In this document: in pieces, positions 16,441 to 24,572 of the stretch
Layout: the number at the start of each line of letters is the position of its first letter
Numbering within the stretch: the stretch's first letter is position 1
Assembly: GCA_024693065.1 (NCBI GenBank)
Contig: JAILLP010000011.1
Span: forward strand, 62,001 to 126,000
Direction of reading: 5' to 3'
DNA from: Paludibacteraceae bacterium
GTDB taxonomy: Bacteria > Bacteroidota > Bacteroidia > Bacteroidales > Paludibacteraceae
DNA: 64,000 nt
Program-made: the position numbers and the translations under genes
The notes under the pieces: generated by a model
What the model was told of the DNA's origin: nothing
Databases searched by the model: none
What the model saw: the letters and a program-made list of their open reading frames with translations, nothing else

Positions 16441-16478
16441 AAAAAAAGCGGGAAAGCTAATGCAAGCCTTCCCGCTTT
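16441..16478 (-). terminator. Rho-independent terminator of the secreted-protein gene
   Basis: On the minus strand: stem AAAGCGGGAAGGC / GCTTTCCCGCTTT (one bulge) with a loop of about six bases, then a run of seven T. It lies about 20 nt beyond the stop codon at 16500. Confidence 0.85.
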
Positions 16479-16499
16479 CGTGTGTTATAATCTCAGAGA

Positions 16500-18023
16500 T
16501 TATTTCTTGATGAACTTACCAGTGATGTTCTTGTTGACGATGATGACATACTCACCAGCTGCCAAGTTAGAAACGTTCACTTTGTTGTTCACAACCTTGC
16601 AAGCGTTAACCGCACCGTTCAAGGAAACGATCTCTACGCTTTGGATATCCTCGATACCTGCGAATTCGATAGCCTCGCTTACTGGGTTAGGATATACTGA
16701 CAAAGTCTTGCTTTCGCCGTTGATAGTTGCAACTCCGACTTTTCCCTTGTAAGAAATTAAGAGCTTGTCTACAAGGTAAGATACAACAGGGTTTTGTTTG
16801 AATTCAATGACAACAGACTTCGCATTGTTAGGTATTTCGACCTCGCCGACTTCTTTTGTCCAGATACCATAGATGATGGAATCTTTAAATGCGTCGAAAG
16901 ATTCTCCTGTGTCGAACTTCACTTGGATAGGAAGCAATTCGTCTTGGTTGATGCCATCTACGTTTCCTACCAATGTATAGTTCTCGTCGTCCGCATATTT
17001 CTTTACGAAGCACTCGATTTTAATCTTGCCCTCTTGGATAGCCTCTTCTGGCAATGCGATTTCGTCAGTCCAGATAGAATATTCACCAGTTTCACCAACT
17101 TTTGGGTTGTTTGCTAAAATGAATACTGGGCTATAGATTGGCAATGCGGAGTACATTTGGCACATAGGAATTCCAGAGCCATCGTACCATACTACAGCTG
17201 CTGAGCTGTCACCGTCGTCGCTACTCTTATCCCAAATGAGGAGGATTTTAGCAACTTTGTTGTGGATCTCTTTGTTTGTTCTGTCCCATTCCATTCCAAT
17301 GCCGTTAGGGAAGTGCAGAGTGTCGTCGATGCTCTTCAAGTTGTCATCACGGTAGCAAACCTCTCCATCGAACTGACATCCGTAAATTGGATAGTTGTCT
17401 GCATCTGTTTCGAAGTACAAGTTCTTGATCTTCAATGTAGTTTGTGTGCTAGCTACAACCTCACGTTTGTATGAGATGAGGACTGACTTAACTTCTTTGT
17501 CCCTAAGTGCATAAGTATATTCTTTGAATGTTTGCCATTCCTTTTCGCATCCTGGCTTCTTTCCATCAATGAATGTTCTGCTGATCAAGTTACGAGAAAC
17601 ATATTCTCCACCCTTGAGTTCGGCCAATCCTTCACCACCGATGAATCCAGAATTCTCGTCTGCTAAACATTCGATGATGATAGTTGCCTTATCCATTTTT
17701 TCTGGTGTGGTTTCTGACACATTGTGTCTGATGTCCTTCTCGTCAACCATGTATTCGATGATCAATGATTTTGTTGCTACATGGAGACCATCCATACCTG
17801 TCAATCTGGTATCCAATGCTGAACTGAAACCACCATTGTGCTTGATCGTTGCGTAACCATCACCCTCTACTAATTCGTTGTTTGTTTTGTCTTCTGACTC
17901 GAATGGATCAAATTTTACGCCGTTTTGGAGCTTTCCATCCTTAATTAAGTAGAATGCGTCACCCGCGAACGCACTCGCGCAGCATGTAGCAAGCGCAAAA
18001 AAGAGTAAACCTACTTTTTTCAT
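16500..18023 (-). CDS. Secreted protein of unknown function with T9SS type A sorting domain
   Basis: 507 residues from ATG at 18023-18021, chosen because a clean signal peptide (MKKVGLLFFALATCCASAFA) starts there; a longer in-frame start at 18077 would put 18 odd residues before it. The mature part is mostly beta strands with two or three similar sandwich-like segments and no recognised catalytic motif. The last 80 residues match the T9SS sorting domain pattern: SVYPNPVSE, then VEIVSLNGAV and LAAGEYVIIV, ending in KK. It is therefore probably exported and secreted or surface-attached. It stands alone, with its own promoter, a 100-nt leader and a terminator. Confidence 0.8.
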   Translation of the reverse strand: MKKVGLLFFALATCCASAFAGDAFYLIKDGKLQNGVKFDPFESEDKTNNELVEGDGYATIKHNGGFSSALDTRLTGMDGLHVATKSLIIEYMVDEKDIRHNVSETTPEKMDKATIIIECLADENSGFIGGEGLAELKGGEYVSRNLISRTFIDGKKPGCEKEWQTFKEYTYALRDKEVKSVLISYKREVVASTQTTLKIKNLYFETDADNYPIYGCQFDGEVCYRDDNLKSIDDTLHFPNGIGMEWDRTNKEIHNKVAKILLIWDKSSDDGDSSAAVVWYDGSGIPMCQMYSALPIYSPVFILANNPKVGETGEYSIWTDEIALPEEAIQEGKIKIECFVKKYADDENYTLVGNVDGINQDELLPIQVKFDTGESFDAFKDSIIYGIWTKEVGEVEIPNNAKSVVIEFKQNPVVSYLVDKLLISYKGKVGVATINGESKTLSVYPNPVSEAIEFAGIEDIQSVEIVSLNGAVNACKVVNNKVNVSNLAAGEYVIIVNKNITGKFIKK

Positions 18024-18124
18024 ATAGTAAAATCTATAAAAATAAAAGGCGGGTTCTAAAAAACTCTCCCTCCTCATCGGAAGAACCCATTACCCGACTT
18101 CGGAGAGGTCGTTCGTGCGGAACG
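18024..18124 (-). promoter_or_regulatory. Potentially structured 5' leader of the secreted-protein gene
   Basis: Between the predicted start of transcription and the ATG, the minus strand can form TCGTTC-CGCAC-GAACGA, a small CCGA/TCGG-type hairpin, and a longer one closed by GGGTTCT and AGAACCC, followed by a T-rich stretch (about 18040-18050) that resembles an attenuator. The composition is much more GC-rich than ordinary leaders in this window. No known riboswitch was recognised. Confidence 0.4.
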
Positions 18125-18130
18125 ATTCCC

Positions 18131-18162
18131 CAAATTTAGTGCTTGTTCATTTCTGCGACAAA
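18131..18162 (-). promoter_or_regulatory. Bacteroidota promoter for the secreted-protein gene
   Basis: On the minus strand TTTG (18162-18159), a 20-nt spacer, then TAAATTTG (18138-18131), a full match to TTTG-N19/20-TAnnTTTG. Transcription should start near 18125. Confidence 0.75.
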
Positions 18163-18375
18163 TTTTTTCTGTCTGCTTTTTGTCCTCGGCGTTTATTTCT
18201 TGATTTTTTTTAATCTTTTATTCTGTGCCGTGGCATGTGTATCACTTTGCTGGTGCTGTGCTTCCCCATGGATCCCTAAAATTTTGCATTTATTGACTAA
18301 TGGGGCAAAACGAGCGTGCATATAATTTTTTTAAGGCAAAAGTTTTCGTACTTTCGCGCCAAATCGATTTATTTT
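18163..18375. other. Intergenic region upstream of the double-activase gene
   Basis: About 210 nt, AT-rich at both ends. A TACTTTCG at 18349-18356 is one base off the -7 consensus and may drive the downstream gene. An ORF starting with TTG at 18143 encodes a hydrophobic low-complexity peptide and is not considered real. Confidence 0.4.
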
Positions 18376-21300
18376 ATGTTAAATAACATATATCACATAG
18401 GCTTGGATGCTGGTTCTACCACGCTGAAGGTGGTGGTGACGGATGTGAATGGTGAGATTGTTTACACTAATTATGCACGGCATCATGCTGATATACAGGG
18501 GACTTTGCTCTCCTCATTGTCTGCCTTGATGGAAAATTTGTCGGATGTGCCTGTCCGTATCCAAGTGACTGGCTCTGCCGGAATGGGCTTGTCTGAGCGA
18601 TTTGGCTTGCCTTTCATCCAGGAGGTTGTGGCAGCGACCCAAGTAATCGAAAAGAGATACCCTGATACCCGTACGTTGGTGGACATCGGAGGAGAGGACA
18701 GTAAGATGATCTTCTTCAACAAGAATATGCAACCTGACATCCGTATGAACGGTAACTGTGCGGGCGGTACAGGCGCCTTCATCGACCAAATGGCAGTGAT
18801 CCTGGGCGTCGAGGTGGGCGAGCTGAGCGATATGGCGCTCAACGCCGATTCGGTCTATCCGATCGCCTCCCGTTGCGGTGTCTTCTCTAAAACGGATATT
18901 CAGAATCTTATCGCCCTCAATGTGAGGCGCGAGAATATAGCCGCCTCTATTTTCAATGCGGTGGCGACGCAGGTGGTCTCCGCACTCTCCCGTGGGTGCG
19001 ATATCCTGCCTAAGGTCTTCTTGTGTGGTGGCCCGTTCGCCCATATCCCCGCATTGCGGAAAATCATGCAGGAGCGTCTCGGACTCGCTTCCGAGGATAT
19101 CATCTTGACTGAACATGCTTCCGTGGTGCCGGCTTGGGGCGCTAGCCTCTCCATGAATGAAAAGGCTGAGGTGCGTAAACTGAGCGAGTTCATCACCTTG
19201 TTCCAAACGAAAAGCAAGAATGCTGGTGTTTCGGCTTCTTCCCTCTCTCCTCTATTCGAGAGCAAGGAGGCTTTCGAGGCATGGAAACAGGGCAAGGAAA
19301 AGAATAAGATCGAGAAGGTGGCAATGGCTGACATCGCCTCCGACAATTGTTACATCGGTATAGACTCCGGCTCCACGACCACGAAGGTGGTGGCTATGGA
19401 TGAGCAGGAGCGTATCTTCTTCACCTTCTATAAGAAAAATGGCGGTAGGCCGTTGGAGACGGTGAAGGAGGGCCTCTCCCTCTTGCTGGAGGAGGCGCGG
19501 AAGTGTGGACGTGACCTCAAGGTGGTGGGTAGCTGCTCGACGGGTTACGGTGAGGAGCTGATCAAGACGGCTTTCGGACTGAACTTCGGTATGGTCGAGA
19601 CTATCGCCCACTATACGGCAGCCTATAAACTGAACCCTAAGGTGTCGTTCATTTTGGACATCGGTGGACAGGACATGAAGGCGATCTTCGTGGAGAAGGG
19701 CGCCATCAACCGTTTGGAGATCAACGAGGCTTGCTCGTCCGGTTGTGGTTCTTTCATCGATAGTTTCGCACAGTCGTTGCAGTGTCCGATCACGGATTTC
19801 GTCCGCAGGGCTTGCGAGAGCCAACACCCGTGCGATTTGGGTACGCGTTGCACCGTCTTCATGAATTCTAAGGTGAAACAGTGCCTGCGTGAGGGTTCTC
19901 CGTTGGATGATATCTCCGCTGGTCTTGCCTATTCGGTGATCAAGAACTGCCTCTATAAAGTATTGAAACTGAAGGACACGAAGGATTTGGGTGACCATAT
20001 CGTGCTGCAGGGCGGTACGATGCGGAACTTGGCGGTGGTCCGCGCTTTCGAATTGTCCGTGGATAAGGAGGTCATCGTCTCCAACTACCCTGAGCTGATG
20101 GGTGCGTATGGTGCCGCCCTCTTCTCTAAGAAACGGATCGGTGCGGGAACAGAGCCTGTGGCTCTCACTCAATTGGTTGACCTGAAGGAGTATACATCCG
20201 AGCCTCTCCGTTGCGTGGGGTGTGAGAATAATTGCCAGATCTTGAAGAATGTCTTCGCCAACGGCAAGGTCTATTATTCAGGCAATAAGTGCGAGAAGGT
20301 CTATACCAACAAGGGAGAGAAGGGTAGGACCGCCTTCAACATGAGCTTCTACAAGAATGAGTTGGCCTTCAAGAAGGATAAGGCCGGCATGCTGGAGAAG
20401 CCTTATTTCACGATGGGTATCCCGCGTGCGTTGAACATGTACGAGAACTTCCCGTTCTGGTATACGCTCTTCACGCGTTGCAATATAGCTGTCAAATCCT
20501 CCGCCCGTTCCACTTTCTCGCTCTACGAGAAGGGGTTGAACACGGTGATGGCGGACAACATCTGTTTCCCTGCCAAGTTGTTGCACGGGCATGTGTTCGA
20601 TTTGGCGGAGAAGAAGGTGGACCGTATCTTCTATCCGTATGTCATCTACGAACGCATGGAGCCTAACTCCAACAATAGCTACAACTGCCCTGTGGTGGCT
20701 GGTTATTCGGATGTGCTGAAGAGCTCCATCAATGTGGAGGCCCGTTTTAATATTCCGCTCGACTCGCCGGTCATCAATTTCAAGGATGACGCTTTGCTGA
20801 AGAAGTCGTGCGCGACCTACATGAAGAGTATCCTCAAGGATAAATATGAGAAGAAGCGTTTCGAGGCGGCCTTCGCCGAGGCGCTGAAGGCGCGTGACAC
20901 GTTCTCGGAGACGGTGCGCAAAAAGGCGGTGAGCCTGCTCACGAAGGCGAGGGAGGAGAACCGTTTGGTGATTATTCTCGCAGGTAGACCGTATCATAAC
21001 GATCCGCTCGTGCAGCATAAGGTTTCCGAGATCATCACCTCGTTCGGGGTGGATGTGGTCACGGAGGATCTGGTGCGTGGCATGGACTCTGACCTGAAGG
21101 ATTCCCACATCATCCCGCAGTGGTCTTACATGAATAGGATCATGAAGGTGGCGAAGTGGGTCGCCCAGACGAATGAGAACGTGCACTATGTGCAGCTGAC
21201 CTCCTTCGGTTGCGGACCTGATGCGTTCATTGTGGATGAGATCATCGATATGATGAAGCGTTACGGCAAGAACGTTACCTTGCTGAAGGTGGACGACGTG

Positions 21301-22632
21301 AACAATGCGGGGTCGCTCCGCTTGCGTATCCGTTCGCTCATCGAGTCGCTGAAGTATAAGAGCGAGGAGGCGGAGCCGGTGGCTCATGCGTTCCAAAGCA
21401 CGCCTGAGTTTCTGAAGAAGGATGCGGGGAAGAAGATCCTCGTGCCGTTCTTCTCGGATTTCCATTCGCCTTTCGTGCCAGCCTTGTTTGAACTGATGGG
21501 CTATGAGTTCGAGAACATGCCACCGAGCGACGAGGCTTCGGTTCAGTACGGTTTGAAGTATGCGAACAACGAGATCTGTTACCCTGCCACATTGGTGGTC
21601 GGTGACTGTATACGTGCCTTGGAGTCCGGCAAATATGACTTGAATAACATTGTCTTCGCCATCACCCAGACGGGAGGGCAGTGTCGTGCGACGAACTACA
21701 TCGCCTTGATCAAGAAGGCCCTTTTGGCGGCGGGGTACGGGAATATCCCTGTCATCTCCGTCTCCATCATGGATACGATCAATGAGCAGTCCGGTTTTAC
21801 GCCTAATGTGAAGAAAATCATCAAGATAACCATGTACCTCCTCTATTTCTCCGATGCGATGTCGAAGATGTATTATTCGGCAGTGGTCAGGGAGAAGGTG
21901 CCGGGAGCCGCTCGTCAGATTTTGGACAAGTACATTGCTTTGGGCGTTGAGGCGGTCCGTCAGAAGAAGTCTAAGTTGATGATCAGCTATCTTTCCGAGG
22001 CTGCGAAGAAGTTCGAGGAGATAACGGAGACGAAGGATGTGCCTCGTGTCGGTATCGTGGGAGAGATTTTCATTAAGTATAATTCCTTCGGACACCAGCA
22101 CGTTGTGGATTGGTTGGTGAAGGAGGGCATCGAGCCTGTGATTCCTTCTCTGAACGAGTTCTTCGTGCAGTATTTCCCGAACGCTAAGTTCAACGAAGCG
22201 CATTATCTAGAGAAGAAACGTAAGTTCGTGGCCAGGTTGCTTTCCAGCCTAGGAGAGAAGTATCTGAACCACGTGGCGAAGAAGATAGACAAGGCGGCTT
22301 CCTCTTTCCGTTATTATGAGAAGATCGTGAACATCCACGATGAGGCGAAGCGTGCGGAAAAGATCACCAGTTTGGCCGCCCAGTTTGGCGAAGGGTGGTT
22401 GATTCCTGCCGAATTTGCGTCATTCGCAGAACATGGCATCAATGCCGCCATCAGTTTGCAACCTTTCGGCTGTATCGCCAACCATGTCATTTCCAAGGGT
22501 ATAGAGAAGAAGGTGAAGGATATCTATCCGGACATGAACCTTCTGTTCCTAGACTTTGACGGAGGTGTGAGTGAGGTGAATGTTTTGAACCGTCTCCACT
22601 TCATCGCGCGGGCAGCGAAACATGTCAAGTGA
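18376..22632 (+). CDS. Fused double 2-hydroxyacyl-CoA dehydratase activase / BcrAD-BadFG-type protein
   Basis: 1418 residues from ATG at 18376 (MLNNIYHIGLDAGSTT...), preferred to an in-frame ATG 60 nt upstream because the first ASKHA strand begins here. Two ASKHA ATPase domains are visible: about 6-265 (GLDAGSTTLK, CAGGTGAF, SRCGVF) and 325-600 (GIDSGSTTTK, CSSGCGSF, TRCTVF). Each keeps the two cysteines that hold the shared [4Fe-4S] cluster of activases. The rest (600-1418) has CVGCENNC and the DUF2229 / HgdB-like region (GIPRALNMYENFPFW, DNICFPAKLLHGH, NNEICYPATLVVGD, TQTGGQCRATNY). Such proteins couple ATP hydrolysis to very low-potential electron transfer. The reductase substrate is unknown. 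No CoA transferase or dehydratase genes lie next to it. Confidence 0.88.
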   Translation: MLNNIYHIGLDAGSTTLKVVVTDVNGEIVYTNYARHHADIQGTLLSSLSALMENLSDVPVRIQVTGSAGMGLSERFGLPFIQEVVAATQVIEKRYPDTRTLVDIGGEDSKMIFFNKNMQPDIRMNGNCAGGTGAFIDQMAVILGVEVGELSDMALNADSVYPIASRCGVFSKTDIQNLIALNVRRENIAASIFNAVATQVVSALSRGCDILPKVFLCGGPFAHIPALRKIMQERLGLASEDIILTEHASVVPAWGASLSMNEKAEVRKLSEFITLFQTKSKNAGVSASSLSPLFESKEAFEAWKQGKEKNKIEKVAMADIASDNCYIGIDSGSTTTKVVAMDEQERIFFTFYKKNGGRPLETVKEGLSLLLEEARKCGRDLKVVGSCSTGYGEELIKTAFGLNFGMVETIAHYTAAYKLNPKVSFILDIGGQDMKAIFVEKGAINRLEINEACSSGCGSFIDSFAQSLQCPITDFVRRACESQHPCDLGTRCTVFMNSKVKQCLREGSPLDDISAGLAYSVIKNCLYKVLKLKDTKDLGDHIVLQGGTMRNLAVVRAFELSVDKEVIVSNYPELMGAYGAALFSKKRIGAGTEPVALTQLVDLKEYTSEPLRCVGCENNCQILKNVFANGKVYYSGNKCEKVYTNKGEKGRTAFNMSFYKNELAFKKDKAGMLEKPYFTMGIPRALNMYENFPFWYTLFTRCNIAVKSSARSTFSLYEKGLNTVMADNICFPAKLLHGHVFDLAEKKVDRIFYPYVIYERMEPNSNNSYNCPVVAGYSDVLKSSINVEARFNIPLDSPVINFKDDALLKKSCATYMKSILKDKYEKKRFEAAFAEALKARDTFSETVRKKAVSLLTKAREENRLVIILAGRPYHNDPLVQHKVSEIITSFGVDVVTEDLVRGMDSDLKDSHIIPQWSYMNRIMKVAKWVAQTNENVHYVQLTSFGCGPDAFIVDEIIDMMKRYGKNVTLLKVDDVNNAGSLRLRIRSLIESLKYKSEEAEPVAHAFQSTPEFLKKDAGKKILVPFFSDFHSPFVPALFELMGYEFENMPPSDEASVQYGLKYANNEICYPATLVVGDCIRALESGKYDLNNIVFAITQTGGQCRATNYIALIKKALLAAGYGNIPVISVSIMDTINEQSGFTPNVKKIIKITMYLLYFSDAMSKMYYSAVVREKVPGAARQILDKYIALGVEAVRQKKSKLMISYLSEAAKKFEEITETKDVPRVGIVGEIFIKYNSFGHQHVVDWLVKEGIEPVIPSLNEFFVQYFPNAKFNEAHYLEKKRKFVARLLSSLGEKYLNHVAKKIDKAASSFRYYEKIVNIHDEAKRAEKITSLAAQFGEGWLIPAEFASFAEHGINAAISLQPFGCIANHVISKGIEKKVKDIYPDMNLLFLDFDGGVSEVNVLNRLHFIARAAKHVK

Positions 22633-22654
22633 TTCGTGTGAAAGAAAAAATATT

Positions 22655-22662
22655 TATATTTG
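22655..22662 (+). promoter_or_regulatory. -7 box for the PsbP-like lipoprotein gene
   Basis: TATATTTG matches TAnnTTTG. A weak -33 (TTCG at 22633-22636, 18-nt spacer) overlaps the stop region of the preceding gene. The predicted start lies about 20 nt before the ATG at 22686. Confidence 0.5.
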
Positions 22663-22685
22663 TTGCAAAGAAAAATTGTATGCAA

Positions 22686-23159
22686 ATGAAGAAGATTCTT
22701 ATTCTCACGGTAATATTATTCAGTGTAGTATTCACCGGATGTAAAAATGTGTATGAGAAATACAGCAGTAGTGAGTTCTCTATCGAATATCCGAAAGCGT
22801 GGGCTGCAGAGTATGACAGACGTCCGACCTGCCCGTTCGTCGCATCTAACGATAATCAGATAGTGGTGGTGAACACTAGGGAAATGTCAGACATATCGGT
22901 TGAGGATTTTGCGAAATCAAGAGTTGTAGCTTTCTCTGAGGAGATGGAAGGTTTCAATCTTATTAAATTCGATATGGAGAATGATTACGCACTCATTCAC
23001 TATTCAAGCGAAGATGAGGAGATCCCGGATTCTTATCAAGAGACGATTATGAAAATAGGCAAGAAGGGAAATAAACTTTATGGTGTGGATTGTTCTTTCG
23101 TCAATAACGCCCAAAAGGACACGGTGGAGCACATCATCAACTCCTTCCAGCTGAAGTAA
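22686..23159 (+). CDS. Small lipoprotein of unknown function
   Basis: 157 residues from ATG at 22686 (an ATG two codons earlier, at 22680, is equally possible). Signal peptide with lipobox FTGC (Cys19). The mature domain starts SSEFSIEYPKAWAAEYD, a pattern resembling PsbP/DUF1795-type alpha-beta domains, but I would not assign function. It is preceded by its own -7 box and its last 23 nt overlap the 3' end of the convergent symporter gene. Confidence 0.75.
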   Translation: MKKILILTVILFSVVFTGCKNVYEKYSSSEFSIEYPKAWAAEYDRRPTCPFVASNDNQIVVVNTREMSDISVEDFAKSRVVAFSEEMEGFNLIKFDMENDYALIHYSSEDEEIPDSYQETIMKIGKKGNKLYGVDCSFVNNAQKDTVEHIINSFQLK

Positions 23160-24567
23160 GCTGACGGACGCAAACAATACCCAGATAGGTAATCAAACCG
23201 TTTAACAACAATAATTCGTACCCCATGTCATAGCCACAAAAGACATGGAGCGCTTTTGACGTGCCATAAGAGAGCAACGGGGAGAGAATCGCCACCACCA
23301 CTACCCACACGGAATCCACCACACCCCCTCCGCGACGGAAGATGCAATAGGCGAACATTCCCAACAAAGGGCCATACAGATAGGAAACCAACTGGTATAT
23401 CACGTCAATGGCATGGTCGCTCCTGACAAAATCCAGCAACACGACCGCCAGACATACCGCCGCCGCCACGCCTAAATGGACACGATGGCGAAGCTTCGGG
23501 GATACCCGCTCCGCATCCTCGCCCAAGAGATCGGAAAGAAGGGATGTGGTCATGGCCGCCATCGCCGAATCGACACTCGAGAACGAAGAGGCCAACATTC
23601 CCACGGCAAAGCACATCAACACCGCCGGACCAGCCTCCTTCACGAAATAGGGCAAAAGAGCATCCCCCGTCGCCGGCAAAGCATCCACTCCGTAGTAGTT
23701 GGCCACCAAAAGACCTAAGGATAGGAACAACAGATTCACAGGAATAAAGAGTACGCCATACGACAACATGTTACGCCGAGCCTCCTTCAACGAACGGCAT
23801 GAGAGATTCTTTTGAATCATATCTTGGTCCAAACCCGTCATCACAACAACCACGAAGGCTCCACTCACAAAATGTTTCCAGAAGTAAGTACGTGTGCTCC
23901 AGTCGTCAAAATAAAAGATTCGGGACATGTCGGAGCCTATGATGAATTTCAATCCTGACCGCCAATCCAAGTCCATGAGGGATAGCGCCTTATGGAGCAA
24001 AAGCACCAAAGACAAGACCATCAGGAACGTCTGCAGGAGGTCCGTCCACACAATAGACCGGATGCCGCCCTTATAAGTGTAGAAATATACGAACGACACG
24101 CATAGCAAGGCAAACACGGGGAAAGGCAGGAAATCGATGTCCGACAGTTGGTACAGCACGTACGCCGCGACATAGAACTTCACAGCGGCGCCCATCAGCT
24201 TGTTCAGCAAGAAAAAGAGCGCCCCCGTCTTCCGTCCCGACTCTCCCAAGCGGGAGGTTAGGTACGAATAGATGGACACATTCCCGGAGTTGTAATAAAT
24301 GGGTAGCAAGAGATATGCGACGACGACGTAGCCCACCAAAAAGCCAAGCACCATCTGCATGTAAGAGAAAGAGGACGCCGGCACCCAACCCGGCACGGAG
24401 ACGAACGAGACGCCCGACACCGAAGCCCCCACCATGCCGATAGCAACCGCCCACCAAGGAGAGCGCCGATTCCCCAGAAAGAAATCGGCACCACTATCGT
24501 TTTTGCCCGTACGGTGAGAGACGTACGTAAGCAAACAAAAATATAATACAAGAAGTAAAATGAGCAT
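23137..24567 (-). CDS. Sodium:solute symporter family protein (SSS)
   Basis: 476 residues with about 13 hydrophobic segments. Recognised from the N-terminal GNRRSPWWAVAIGMVGASVSGVSF region (unwound TM1 sodium site), VPGWV, YYNSGNVSIYSYLTSRLG, KGGIRSIVWTDLLQ, GLDQDMIQKNLSCRSLKEA and SSFSSVDSAMAAM, all typical of SSS (PutP/SGLT-like) carriers. Substrate cannot be told from sequence. It starts 5 nt after yidC on the same strand, so they form an operon. The C-terminus overlaps the convergent lipoprotein gene by 23 nt. Confidence 0.9.
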   Translation of the reverse strand: MLILLLVLYFCLLTYVSHRTGKNDSGADFFLGNRRSPWWAVAIGMVGASVSGVSFVSVPGWVPASSFSYMQMVLGFLVGYVVVAYLLLPIYYNSGNVSIYSYLTSRLGESGRKTGALFFLLNKLMGAAVKFYVAAYVLYQLSDIDFLPFPVFALLCVSFVYFYTYKGGIRSIVWTDLLQTFLMVLSLVLLLHKALSLMDLDWRSGLKFIIGSDMSRIFYFDDWSTRTYFWKHFVSGAFVVVVMTGLDQDMIQKNLSCRSLKEARRNMLSYGVLFIPVNLLFLSLGLLVANYYGVDALPATGDALLPYFVKEAGPAVLMCFAVGMLASSFSSVDSAMAAMTTSLLSDLLGEDAERVSPKLRHRVHLGVAAAVCLAVVLLDFVRSDHAIDVIYQLVSYLYGPLLGMFAYCIFRRGGGVVDSVWVVVVAILSPLLSYGTSKALHVFCGYDMGYELLLLNGLITYLGIVCVRQLTSAGRS

Positions 24568-24572
24568 TCGGG

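Noticed and set aside
16393-16752. Plus-strand ORF across the terminator and 3' end of the secreted-protein gene
   Set aside because: It reads through a terminator hairpin and is antisense to the T9SS sorting domain.
18143-18325. Hydrophobic 60-codon ORF before the double-activase gene
   Set aside because: Starts with TTG, low-complexity Phe/Leu/Cys content explained by AT/GT-rich DNA; no supporting signals.
20278-22203. Very long minus-strand ORF (641 codons) inside the double-activase gene
   Set aside because: The translation is Arg/His/Leu-rich and repetitive, typical of a shadow of a high-GC3 gene; the plus frame shows intact activase motifs.
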